This document shows, in pieces, positions 9,992 through 17,137 of a DNA stretch of 23,357 nt. The position numbers were made by a program, and so were the translations under genes. The stretch lies in contig JAUQWL010000246.1 of assembly GCA_030835185.1 (NCBI GenBank), positions 1 through 23,357 of the forward strand, written 5' to 3'. The DNA is from Solirubrobacterales bacterium (GTDB lineage Bacteria; Actinomycetota; Thermoleophilia; Solirubrobacterales; 70-9). How positions within the stretch are numbered: the stretch's first letter is position 1; each line of letters starts with the position of its first letter. A model generated the notes under the pieces. The model was not told where the DNA came from and did no database searches. It was given only the letters and a program-made list of their open reading frames with translations.

Positions 9992-10258
9992 ATGGGCAGA
10001 TCTACGAAAAAGGGCCCGTTTGTCGAAGAGCGGCTGATGAGCCGGATCAACGCGATGAACGAAGCCGGAAACAAACAGATGATCAAGACCTGGTCACGCC
10101 GCTCTGTCGTCTTCCCCGAGATGGTCGGTCATACGATCGCCGTACACGACGGTCGCAAGCACGTGCCGGTCTTCATCTCTGAGTCTATGGTCGGTCACAA
10201 ACTGGGCGAATTCGCTCCGACCCGTACCTTCCGTTCCCACACCGGCGGCAAGGACTGA
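9992..10258 (+). CDS. rpsS: 30S ribosomal protein S19
   Basis: S19 lies in the small-subunit head, pairs with S13 and contacts the large subunit. The 88-residue product matches the family from STKKGPFVEERL near the start through KTWSRRSVVFPEMVGHTIAVH to EFAPTRTFRSHTG at the end. Spacing to rplB is three bases and to rplV two, so it is clearly within the polycistronic unit. Nothing in it is unusual. Confidence 0.97.
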   Translation: MGRSTKKGPFVEERLMSRINAMNEAGNKQMIKTWSRRSVVFPEMVGHTIAVHDGRKHVPVFISESMVGHKLGEFAPTRTFRSHTGGKD

Positions 10259-10260
10259 TC

Positions 10261-10632
10261 GTGGCCGGGACCAAGTCCACAGAAGCTCCTGTGCTGGTAC
10301 GGGCCTCGGCCAGGTATGTGCGTGTCTCGCCGCGCAAGGTCAGGCTCGTTGCCGACCAGGTTCGCGGCAAGCACATCGACGACGCTCGCTCACTGCTCCA
10401 GTTTTCGCCCCGTTCGGCTGCCGATGAGATTGCCAAGGTGATCGAGTCCGCCGCCGCAAACGCCGAGGCCAACCACGACCTGATCGGCGACGAGATGTTC
10501 GTCCACGAGATCCGGGTCGATGAAGGACCGACCCTGAAGCGCTTTCGGCCGCGCGCGATGGGACGGGCCACCCCGATCAACAAGAGAACCTGCCACATCT
10601 CCGTGGCCCTGACGCCGGAAGACGAGGAATAG
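10261..10632 (+). CDS. rplV: 50S ribosomal protein L22
   Basis: L22 spans the large subunit, and its long beta hairpin lines the nascent-peptide tunnel at the site affected in macrolide resistance. The 123-residue product includes RYVRVSPRKVRLVADQVRGK near 16-35 and the hairpin region DEGPTLKRFRPRAMGRAT. The start is a GTG at 10261 with AAGGA just upstream, overlapping the end of rpsS. The short N-terminal stretch before the core (AGTKSTEAP) is slightly longer than in many relatives. rpsC follows seven bases later. Confidence 0.96.
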   Translation: MAGTKSTEAPVLVRASARYVRVSPRKVRLVADQVRGKHIDDARSLLQFSPRSAADEIAKVIESAAANAEANHDLIGDEMFVHEIRVDEGPTLKRFRPRAMGRATPINKRTCHISVALTPEDEE

Positions 10633-10639
10633 AAGAGCA

Positions 10640-11356
10640 ATGGGACAGAAGATCCATCCCGGAGGCTTCCGAGTCGGCTACATCCATGACTGGAAGTCGA
10701 ACTGGTTCGCCGAGAAAGACTTTTCCGACCTGCTCATGCAGGATCTGGCGATTCGTGACCACATCGAGACCAAGCTGGCCCACGCCGGCCTGTCCGACAT
10801 CACGATCCAGCGCCGTGGCGAGGTGTCCGTCGATATCCACACCGCCCGGCCCGGCATCGTCATCGGCAAGTCCGGCAGCGAGGTCGACGCTCTGCGCAAG
10901 GATCTCCACAAGATCACCGGCACCCCGGTCAAGGTCAATATCCGCGAGGTCAAGCGCCCCGAGCTCGACGCGACCCTGGTCGCCCAGTCGATTGCCGAGC
11001 AGCTTCAGAACCGCGTCGCTTTCCGCCGAGCGATGAAGCGCGCCCTGACCTCTGCCATGCGCTCCGGCGCCAAGGGCGTCAAAGTCCAGATTTCCGGTCG
11101 CCTGGGCGGTGCCGAAATGGCCCGCACCGAAGGCTATTCCGACGGCCGTGTACCGCTCCACACCATGCGCGCCGACATCGACTACGGATTCGTCGAGGCC
11201 AGGACCGGCACCGGCCGGATCGGCGTCAAGTGCTGGATCAACAAGGGCGAGATCATGCCCGAAGGATTCGAGTCGGCCAAGCTGACCGAGCCCGAACCTC
11301 CGCAGGACAACCGCCGTCGCGGTGGGGACAACCGCGGTGGGGGAGGTCGTCGCTGA
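10640..11356 (+). CDS. rpsC: 30S ribosomal protein S3
   Basis: S3 forms part of the mRNA entry channel and of the ribosomal helicase. The 238-residue product starts GQKIHPGGFRVGYIHDW, a family hallmark. It carries a KH domain with the GxxG-type loop GIVIGKSG at 72-79, followed by the C-terminal domain with SGRLGGAEMARTE. The last ~20 residues are Pro, then Arg/Gly-rich (DNRRRGGDNRGGGGRR), probably a flexible RNA-contacting tail. The stop overlaps the rplP start as TGATG. Confidence 0.98.
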   Translation: MGQKIHPGGFRVGYIHDWKSNWFAEKDFSDLLMQDLAIRDHIETKLAHAGLSDITIQRRGEVSVDIHTARPGIVIGKSGSEVDALRKDLHKITGTPVKVNIREVKRPELDATLVAQSIAEQLQNRVAFRRAMKRALTSAMRSGAKGVKVQISGRLGGAEMARTEGYSDGRVPLHTMRADIDYGFVEARTGTGRIGVKCWINKGEIMPEGFESAKLTEPEPPQDNRRRGGDNRGGGGRR

Positions 11357-11775
11357 TGCTGATGCCCAAGCGGGTAAAGCACCGCAAGGTCATGAGGGGT
11401 CGCCGCAGGGGCAACGCCAAGGGCGGAACCGCAGTCACTTTCGGCGAGTACGGCCTCAAGTCGCTCGAACGCGGCTGGGTCACCAACCGCCAGATCGAGG
11501 CTGCCCGAGTCGCGATGACCAGAAAGATCAAGCGGGGTGGCAAGGTCTGGATCAACATCTTCCCGGACAAGCCGATCACCAAGAAGCCGGCCGAGACCCG
11601 TATGGGTTCGGGCAAGGGCAACCCGGAGGCCTGGGTCGCCGTGGTCAAGCCGGGGCGCGTCATGTTCGAGCTTTCCGGTGTCGACGAAGAGCTCGCCCGC
11701 GAGGCGATGCGCGTGGCCGGTCACAAGCTGCCACTGAAGACCAGGTTCGTCCAGCGGGAAGGAGTGGGCGAATGA
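11356..11775 (+). CDS. rplP: 50S ribosomal protein L16
   Basis: L16 binds near the A-site tRNA elbow and helps organise the peptidyl transferase region. The 139-residue product begins MLMPKRVKHRKVMRGR, as expected, and contains FPDKPITKKPAETRMGSGKG, the conserved heart of the family. I chose the ATG at 11356, which overlaps the rpsC stop and has GGGAGGT nine bases upstream. The frame is open further upstream, but only as a shadow of rpsC. The stop overlaps the rpmC start as ATGA. Confidence 0.98.
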   Translation: MLMPKRVKHRKVMRGRRRGNAKGGTAVTFGEYGLKSLERGWVTNRQIEAARVAMTRKIKRGGKVWINIFPDKPITKKPAETRMGSGKGNPEAWVAVVKPGRVMFELSGVDEELAREAMRVAGHKLPLKTRFVQREGVGE

Positions 11776-11987
11776 GGTCCAGCGAGATCCAGAACATGCA
11801 CGACATCGAGCTCGTCGAGAGGTTGAAGGAAGCACGCGAGGAAGCCTTCAACCTCCGCCTCCGTCATGCCACCGGCGAACTCGAGAACACCGCCGGCCTG
11901 AAGCAGGCCAAGCGCGATGTGGCGCGACTGCTGACCATCGCCGGTCAGCGCAACATAGACCTCGAGCGCGAACAGAGCTCCAACTAG
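11772..11987 (+). CDS. rpmC: 50S ribosomal protein L29
   Basis: L29 is a small two-helix protein at the tunnel exit next to L23. The 71-residue product has the usual coiled-coil layout, with RLKEAREEAFNLRLRHATGE in the middle and a second helix containing LKQAKRDVARLLTI. The ATG at 11772 overlaps the rplP stop, and AAGGAG is placed well upstream. Its short C-terminus ends 13 bases before the long S17 gene, with no structure visible between them. Confidence 0.96.
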   Translation: MRSSEIQNMHDIELVERLKEAREEAFNLRLRHATGELENTAGLKQAKRDVARLLTIAGQRNIDLEREQSSN

Positions 11988-12000
11988 TCAGGCAGAACTG

Positions 12001-12636
12001 ATGTCAGAAGAAGAAAAAGAAGAAACAACTGAAGAAGCGGCCCCGGCTGTGGAGGAGACTCCGGCCGAAAAGTCCGCACCCGAAGAGGCCCCGGCCGATG
12101 AGGCAGCCGATGCTTCGGCCGCCGAGACCCCTGTCGCCGAAGCCGCTGCGCCCGATTCGTCCGGGCCCGATCCGCTCGACGACCTCCCTTGGAAAGAGCG
12201 CCGTCGCCTCCTCAAGTCTCGCGAGTCGGGAGCCCCGGATCCCGAGAAGACCCCGGAGCAGCGTGAACAGGAGCGCGAGAAGGCCCGTGCGGCCAAGGCC
12301 CGCGCCCGTCGCAAGCGTCGCGCCGAGGCCAAGGCCAAGGCCAAACCCGGAACCGGAGAGGGCACGCCGCCTGCCGAGAAGAGCCGCACCGGCAAGCCGA
12401 AGGAGCGCCAGGGAGTGGTCACTTCGGACAAGGGCGACAAGACGATCACCGTCCAGATCGACAGCGCCAGGCGGCATCCGGTCTACGAGAAGATCGTGCG
12501 CCAGCGCCACAAGATCCACGTCCACGACGAGAGCAACGAAGCCGGTGAGGGCGACGTGGTCCGAGTGGTCGAAACCCGCAAGCTTTCCAAGACCAAGCAC
12601 TGGCGCCTGGTCGAGATCGTGGAAAAGGCCAGGTAG
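12001..12636 (+). CDS. rpsQ: 30S ribosomal protein S17 with a ~130-residue N-terminal extension
   Basis: S17 is an OB-fold primary binder of 16S rRNA in the small-subunit body. Here the normal domain occupies only residues ~133-211, from KPKERQGVVTSDKGDKTITV to the end. Before it is an extension. Residues 1-62 are Glu/Ala/Pro-rich and acidic. DDLPWKERRRLLKSRE (60-75) could be an amphipathic helix. Residues 83-118 are Lys/Arg/Glu/Ala-rich and could form one long charged helix. The total is 211 residues against about 85 usually. No internal ATG exists in the extension, and the ATG at 12001 lies 13 bases after the L29 stop, so the extension is very probably translated. Its binding site is poor. 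The role of the extension is unknown. Confidence 0.95.
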   Translation: MSEEEKEETTEEAAPAVEETPAEKSAPEEAPADEAADASAAETPVAEAAAPDSSGPDPLDDLPWKERRRLLKSRESGAPDPEKTPEQREQEREKARAAKARARRKRRAEAKAKAKPGTGEGTPPAEKSRTGKPKERQGVVTSDKGDKTITVQIDSARRHPVYEKIVRQRHKIHVHDESNEAGEGDVVRVVETRKLSKTKHWRLVEIVEKAR

Positions 12637-12639
12637 AGC

Positions 12640-13008
12640 ATGATTCAGCAGGAATCAAGACTGCGTGTCGCCGACAACTCCGGCGCCCGCGAGCTTCTCT
12701 GCATCCGGATCAAGGGCGGGTCTCATCGCAGGTACGGCTCGATCGGCGACGTGATCACAGCGACGGTCAAGGCTGCCAGCTCGCAGGGCAACGTGCGCAA
12801 GGGCGAAGTCGTCGAGGCCGTGATAGTGCGCACCCGCAAAGAGATCGGCCGTGCCGACGGCACCTATATCGCCTTCGACGAGAACGCCGCCGTGCTGATC
12901 GACGACGCCAGGAACCCGCGCGGAACCCGGATCTTCGGACCGGTTGCCCGCGAGCTTCGCGAACGCGACTTCATGAAGATCATTTCGCTGGCCCCGGAGG
13001 TGCTTTGA
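12640..13008 (+). CDS. rplN: 50S ribosomal protein L14
   Basis: L14 lies at the subunit interface and forms bridges with the 30S subunit. The 122-residue product is of standard length, opening MIQQESRLRVADNSGARELL and containing GDVITATVKAA and RGTRIFGPVARELR. It starts three bases after the rpsQ stop. Its end carries a GGAGG (12996-13000) that serves as the binding site for rplX. Nothing unusual is seen. Confidence 0.98.
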   Translation: MIQQESRLRVADNSGARELLCIRIKGGSHRRYGSIGDVITATVKAASSQGNVRKGEVVEAVIVRTRKEIGRADGTYIAFDENAAVLIDDARNPRGTRIFGPVARELRERDFMKIISLAPEVL

Positions 13009-13010
13009 CG

Positions 13011-13337
13011 ATGAGGATTCGCAGCGACGACCAGGTACAGATCATTTCCGGCAAGGATTCCGGCAAGCAGGGACGCGTGCTCAGGACCGACCCGAAGAAG
13101 CAGACCGTCTATGTTGAAGACCTCAACATGGTCAAGCGTCACCAGCGGGCCCAGCCGTCTCCGAGCGGACAGGGCCCCGGCAAGGACGGCGGGATCATCG
13201 AGATGGAGGGGCCGGTCCACGTCTCCAACGTGATGCTGGTCGACCCCACCGACAACCGGCCCACCCGGGTCGGTATCCGGACCACCGACGACGGCAAGCG
13301 CCAGCGCTTTTCGAAGCGAACCAACGAGGCAATCTAG
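13011..13337 (+). CDS. rplX: 50S ribosomal protein L24
   Basis: L24 is an assembly initiator near the tunnel exit, with a KOW-motif fold. The 108-residue product has DDQVQIISGKDSGKQGRVLR near the start (KOW motif), then VYVEDLNMVKRHQRA. I place the start at the ATG at 13011, two bases after the rplN stop and ten bases after GGAGG. A TTG at 13005 would add two residues but sits too close to that site. rplE follows five bases after the stop. Confidence 0.96.
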   Translation: MRIRSDDQVQIISGKDSGKQGRVLRTDPKKQTVYVEDLNMVKRHQRAQPSPSGQGPGKDGGIIEMEGPVHVSNVMLVDPTDNRPTRVGIRTTDDGKRQRFSKRTNEAI

Positions 13338-13342
13338 GAATC

Positions 13343-13975
13343 ATGGAAGCAGCTACGACAACTGAACAGGCAGTTCCGCCGCCCCGGCTCCGGGATGCCT
13401 ACCGTGAAGAGGTCTTGCCCGGGCTGATCGAGAAGTTCGGCTACTCGTCCCCGATGCGTGCACCCCGCATGAAGAAGATCACCCTGAACATGGGCCTCGG
13501 TTCGCACATGGATACCAAGCGCCGCGAAAAGGCTGCCGGAGAGCTGGCGTTGATCGCCGGCCAGTACCCGAACCCGCGGATGGCGAAGAAGTCCGTCGCC
13601 CAGTTCAAGGTACGGGAGGGAATGCCGGTCGGTGTCTCGGTAACCCTGCGCGGTGCGCGCATGTGGGAGTTCCTGGACCGGCTCATCTCGATTGCGATCC
13701 CGCGCATCCGGGACTTCCGCGGCCTCAAGGCCACCTCATTCGACGGTCGGGGAAACTACTCCATGGGCGTCAAAGAGCAGCTGATTTTTCCCGAGATCGA
13801 CTACGACACGGTCGATGAGACCCACGGTCTCGACATAACGATCACCACGTCCGCTCCGACGGACGCCGAGGCCTTCGAGCTGTTGCTCGGCCTGGGAATG
13901 CCTTTCGCGAAGGAAGGCCGCCCGGTCGCAGACGGTGATGAAGCAGCCACTGACCAAGAAGAGCAGGAGGGCTAG
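13343..13975 (+). CDS. rplE: 50S ribosomal protein L5 with short terminal extensions
   Basis: L5 binds 5S rRNA and contacts the P-site tRNA. The 210-residue product is longer than the usual ~180. A low-complexity N-terminal stretch (EAATTTEQAVPPPRLRD) precedes the family start YREEVLPGLIEKFGY. The last ~20 residues (from KEGRPVADGDE on) are acidic and Gln/Glu-rich. The core motifs are intact, for example ITLNMGLG and RDFRGLKATSFDGRGNYSMG. rpsN begins six bases after the stop. Confidence 0.97.
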   Translation: MEAATTTEQAVPPPRLRDAYREEVLPGLIEKFGYSSPMRAPRMKKITLNMGLGSHMDTKRREKAAGELALIAGQYPNPRMAKKSVAQFKVREGMPVGVSVTLRGARMWEFLDRLISIAIPRIRDFRGLKATSFDGRGNYSMGVKEQLIFPEIDYDTVDETHGLDITITTSAPTDAEAFELLLGLGMPFAKEGRPVADGDEAATDQEEQEG

Positions 13976-13981
13976 GCCCAG

Positions 13982-14167
13982 ATGGCCAAGACATCCCAGA
14001 AGGTTCGCCAGCAGCGTCCGGCGAAGTACAAGACCCGCGAATACAACCGGTGCCGCCGCTGTGGCCGCCCGCGCGCTTACTACCGCAAGTTCGGCATCTG
14101 CCGGATCTGTCTGCGCGAGGCCGCACACGAGGGCTACATCCCCGGCATGACGAAGTCCAGCTGGTAG
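13982..14167 (+). CDS. rpsN: 30S ribosomal protein S14, zinc-binding type
   Basis: S14 is a small head protein that contacts S3, S10 and S19. This is the short zinc form: 61 residues with C24-x2-C27 and C40-x2-C43, all four ligands present. A zinc-free paralogue (about 100 residues) used during zinc limitation may exist elsewhere in the genome, as in many actinobacteria. Its position between rplE and rpsH is standard. Confidence 0.97.
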   Translation: MAKTSQKVRQQRPAKYKTREYNRCRRCGRPRAYYRKFGICRICLREAAHEGYIPGMTKSSW

Positions 14168-14170
14168 ATC

Positions 14171-14566
14171 ATGATCACTGACCCGATCTCCGATTACCTG
14201 ACCCGTATCCGCAACGGGCTGAGCTCCGGCCTGGCGACCGTCGAGGTCCCCAGCTCCAAGCTCAAGCTCGAGATTTCCCGCATCCTGACCGAGCAGGGCT
14301 ACATCACCGGCTTCGAGAAGGAGCCCGCGGACGTGGGCGAAAAGATCAAGGTGCGCCTCAAGTACACCAAGGATCATCAGCCTGTCATCACCGGCATCGA
14401 ACGGGTCTCGCGTCCCGGCCGTCGTCGCTACGTCAACCACGCCTCGGTCCCAAGGGTCCAGGGTGGTACCGGCACGGCGATCGTCACCACCTCACACGGC
14501 GTGATGACCGGCCACGACGCCAAGAAGACCGGAGTCGGAGGGGAGGTCGTCGCCTACGTCTGGTAA
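14171..14566 (+). CDS. rpsH: 30S ribosomal protein S8
   Basis: S8 is a primary 16S rRNA binder in the platform; in E. coli it represses the spc operon. The 131-residue product has the typical opening DPISDYLTRIRNGL and the conserved C-terminal GVMTGHDAKKTGVGGEVVAYVW. It starts three bases after rpsN. The 27-base gap to rplF is one of the longer ones in this block but shows no clear S8-target hairpin. Confidence 0.97.
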   Translation: MITDPISDYLTRIRNGLSSGLATVEVPSSKLKLEISRILTEQGYITGFEKEPADVGEKIKVRLKYTKDHQPVITGIERVSRPGRRRYVNHASVPRVQGGTGTAIVTTSHGVMTGHDAKKTGVGGEVVAYVW

Positions 14567-14593
14567 TCCGGACGCCAGGACGACTGAAACATC

Positions 14594-15127
14594 ATGAGCC
14601 GAATCGGAAAGAAACCCATCGACCTCCCCGGAGGCGTCGAGATCGACATCAAGCCCGGCCTGGTCAAGGTCAAGGGTCCCAAGGGCGAACTCACCCAGGT
14701 GATCTCGCATGAGATGACGGTCAAAGCGGACGACGGTGTGATCACCGTCGAGCGCCCGACCGACCGCGGTCCTCACAGGGCCCTTCACGGACTCACCCGC
14801 AGCCTGGTCGCCAACATGGTCGTCGGAGTCACCGACGGTTACGAGAAGCGCCTGGACATCCAGGGTGTCGGCTACCGCGCTGCCGCCAGGGGCAAGGGAC
14901 TCGAGCTTGCGCTCGGTTTCTCGCATCCGGTGTCGATCGAGGCCCCGGAAGGCATCGAGTTCGAGGTGCCCCAGCCGACCGAGGTCGTCGTGCGCGGCAT
15001 CGACAAGCAACTGGTCGGCCAGATCGCGGCGAACATCCGCAAGAGCCGTCCACCGGAGCCCTACAAAGGCAAGGGCATCCGTTACCGCGACGAGCATGTC
15101 GCAAGGAAGGTCGGTAAGCGCGTATGA
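14594..15127 (+). CDS. rplF: 50S ribosomal protein L6
   Basis: L6 lies near the factor-binding site at the base of the stalk. The 177-residue product has two repeats of the L6 fold: SRIGKKPIDLPGGVEIDI at the start, then YEKRLDIQGVGYRAAARGKG near the middle and PPEPYKGKGIRYRDEHVARK near the end, all hallmarks. The ATG at 14594 lacks a strong binding site; CCAGGA lies about 12 bases upstream. The stop overlaps the rplR start as ATGA. Confidence 0.98.
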   Translation: MSRIGKKPIDLPGGVEIDIKPGLVKVKGPKGELTQVISHEMTVKADDGVITVERPTDRGPHRALHGLTRSLVANMVVGVTDGYEKRLDIQGVGYRAAARGKGLELALGFSHPVSIEAPEGIEFEVPQPTEVVVRGIDKQLVGQIAANIRKSRPPEPYKGKGIRYRDEHVARKVGKRV

Positions 15128-15477
15128 CCGTCACAACGAACCGTCAGCGCCGTCAGCGCCGCCGCCACCGCGTGCGTTCGAAGGTTTCGGGCACTGCGGA
15201 TCGCCCCCGTCTTTCCGTATACCGCTCCAACAAGGGTGTTTTCGCGCAGCTGATCGACGACGTCGACGGCAGGACAGTGGCTGCGGCCAACTGGATCGAG
15301 CCCGAACTCCGTGAGCTGGGCAGGACTGAACAGGCCAAGAAGGCCGGCGAACTGCTGGCCGAACGTGCAAAGAAGGCAGGAGTCGAACGCTGTGTGTTCG
15401 ACCGAAGCGGTTACCGCTACCACGGCAGGGTCAAGGCCCTCGCCGAGGGAGCGAGAGAGGGTGGGCTGGAGTTCTAA
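15124..15477 (+). CDS. rplR: 50S ribosomal protein L18
   Basis: L18 binds 5S rRNA with L5 and helps place it in the central protuberance. The 117-residue product has a basic N-terminus (RQRRQRRRHRVRSKVSG), RPRLSVYRSNKGVFAQLIDD in the core, and the usual ending with CVFDRSGYRYHGRVKALAEG. It overlaps rplF by four bases. A 27-base gap leads to rpsE. Confidence 0.97.
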   Translation: MTVTTNRQRRQRRRHRVRSKVSGTADRPRLSVYRSNKGVFAQLIDDVDGRTVAAANWIEPELRELGRTEQAKKAGELLAERAKKAGVERCVFDRSGYRYHGRVKALAEGAREGGLEF

Positions 15478-15504
15478 TGAACTTCGCTACGGTGAACGGC
15501 TGAT

Positions 15505-16455
15505 ATGAAGGGAATGGATACAGCTCGCGTCGAGATGGTCAACCCCAAGGGGTTGGACCTTCAGGAACGCGTGATCGAGATCAACCGCGTGGCCAAGGTG
15601 GTCAAGGGCGGTCGTCGTTTCTCTTTCACCGCCCTGGTCGCCGTCGGCGATGAAGACTCTGTGGTCGGTATCGGATACGGCAAGGCCCGGGAGGTCCCGC
15701 TTGCCATCCAGAAGGCGGTTGAAAACGCCCGCAAGAACCTGGTTCGGATACCGAAGTACAACGATACGATCACGCACAAGATCATCGGACGGTTCGGTGC
15801 CGGGCATGTCGTCCTGCGCCCGGCCAGCCCCGGCACCGGCGTAATCGCCGGTGGCGGCGTGCGCGCCGTGCTGGAGCTCGGAGGGGTCAAGGACATCCTC
15901 ACCAAGAGCATCGGTACCCAGAATCCGATCAACCTGGTCAAGGCGACCATGGACGGAATCGTCCGTCTGCGCCGCCCGGAAGAGGTTGCCGAATTGCGTG
16001 GACTCTCGATCTCCGAGGTGCTCGGCATTCATCACGAAGAAACTCCCGATTCGGACGGCGGAGGCGAAGAGGACGCGGCCAGCACGGCTGCGGTCGAAGA
16101 AGCCGCCGACGCCGCCGCTGAAGCAGGCGAAACCGCCCCGGCGGCTGAAGCTGCCGAGGCTGAAGCAACACCGGCTGCTGACGCAGCCCCCGAGACCGGA
16201 GCCCCCGCCGCCGATGAGGCGACGCCGGCTGACATCCGCGCGCTGGAGGCCAAAGCCGCTCAGGATCTGGCCTCCCAGGGTGGGGTGGTCGCCGAAGACC
16301 TTTCGACCGTCGCCTCGAGCGAAGTCGAGGCCGAGGTGAAGGCTGAAGAGCAGCTCGGACCGGAGGTGACCGAAGCCGCTGAGGAAGTCCAGTCCGCGGA
16401 AGAAGCAGCCGAAGACCGCGAGAAGGCAGAGGCGGCGGACGGGGAGAAGGCGTGA
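15505..16455 (+). CDS. rpsE: 30S ribosomal protein S5 with a ~138-residue acidic C-terminal tail
   Basis: S5 lies at the mRNA entry and decoding side of the small subunit and affects accuracy. The S5 domain is residues 1-178, with VVKGGRRFSFTALVAVGD near 32-49, GAGHVVLRPASPGTGVIAGG and PINLVKATMDGI, ending at the family's EVLGIHHEE. From 179 to 316 the protein continues as an Ala/Glu/Asp/Pro-rich tail with few basic residues. Only one patch (DIRALEAKAAQDLASQGG, 243-260) looks different and could be a short helix. Normal S5 is about 165-200 residues. The frame runs without a stop into the overlap with rpmD (TGATG), so the tail is part of the gene. An ATG at 15514 is an alternative start three codons later. 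The tail's role is unknown. Confidence 0.96.
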   Translation: MKGMDTARVEMVNPKGLDLQERVIEINRVAKVVKGGRRFSFTALVAVGDEDSVVGIGYGKAREVPLAIQKAVENARKNLVRIPKYNDTITHKIIGRFGAGHVVLRPASPGTGVIAGGGVRAVLELGGVKDILTKSIGTQNPINLVKATMDGIVRLRRPEEVAELRGLSISEVLGIHHEETPDSDGGGEEDAASTAAVEEAADAAAEAGETAPAAEAAEAEATPAADAAPETGAPAADEATPADIRALEAKAAQDLASQGGVVAEDLSTVASSEVEAEVKAEEQLGPEVTEAAEEVQSAEEAAEDREKAEAADGEKA

Positions 16456-16634
16456 TGACCAGGCTCGCGATCACCCAGGTCCGTTCCAGCATTCACCGTA
16501 ACCCGCACCAGATGGGCACGCTCCGGGCTCTCGGCCTGGACAGGCGCGGCCGCACGGTCGAGCTTGAGGATTCCCCCCAGCTGCGCGGCCAGATCAAGGT
16601 CGTGAACCACCTGGTCGAAGTCAAGGAGATCTGA
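16455..16634 (+). CDS. rpmD: 50S ribosomal protein L30
   Basis: L30 is a small protein that binds 23S rRNA. The 59-residue product has the family's LAITQVRSSIHRNPHQMGTL, then RALGLDRRGRTVELEDSPQL, and is of standard length. The start is the ATG at 16455 overlapping the rpsE stop; a GTG one codon earlier is also possible. The stop overlaps the rplO start. Confidence 0.96.
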   Translation: MTRLAITQVRSSIHRNPHQMGTLRALGLDRRGRTVELEDSPQLRGQIKVVNHLVEVKEI

Positions 16635-17137
16635 TGGCCAAGAAGCAGGAAAGCCGCGCCGACGAGATCGGCCTTCACAATTTGAGCCCCAAGCCCGGCT
16701 CGCGCCGTCCGCGCAAGCGGATCGGTCGTGGTCAGGGATCGGGCACCGGCAAGACGTCCGGCCGCGGCCACGGCGGTCAGGGTCAGCGCTCCGGCAACAC
16801 CCGCGACGCCGCCCGCGAGGGTGGTCAGAACCCGATCCACCGGCGGATGCGCAAGCTGCGCGGGCCGAACATGAAGAAGTCGATGCCGTTCGAGAACTTC
16901 CGGACCTCCACCCAGCCGGTCAACCTCGGCGATCTCGAAGAGCGCTTCGAGGCCGGGGCAGAGGTGACGCCGGAGAGCCTGAAGGCTGCCGGACTCGCCA
17001 CCCGTTCGTTTCCGGTCAAGGTTCTCGCCAAGGGTGAAATCAGCAAGGCCCTGACCGTCAAGGCACACGGATTCAGTTCCACTGCCAGGGAGAAGATCGA
17101 AGCCGCCGGCGGAAGCTGTGAGCTGATCGAAGCCTGA
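16634..17137 (+). CDS. rplO: 50S ribosomal protein L15
   Basis: L15 is a late-assembly large-subunit protein with an extended N-terminus threaded into rRNA. The 167-residue product shows LHNLSPKPGSRRPRKRIGRG near 14-33, the Gly/Arg-rich run GKTSGRGHGGQGQRSG, and the C-terminal domain with PVKVLAKGEISKALTVKAHG. It overlaps rpmD and secY by one base each (TGATG), coupling ribosome and translocon synthesis. Confidence 0.98.
   Translation: MAKKQESRADEIGLHNLSPKPGSRRPRKRIGRGQGSGTGKTSGRGHGGQGQRSGNTRDAAREGGQNPIHRRMRKLRGPNMKKSMPFENFRTSTQPVNLGDLEERFEAGAEVTPESLKAAGLATRSFPVKVLAKGEISKALTVKAHGFSSTAREKIEAAGGSCELIEA

Noticed and set aside
15311..15508. Short frame overlapping rplR and the rpsE start
   Set aside because: It is an out-of-frame shadow of rplR with no independent start signal.
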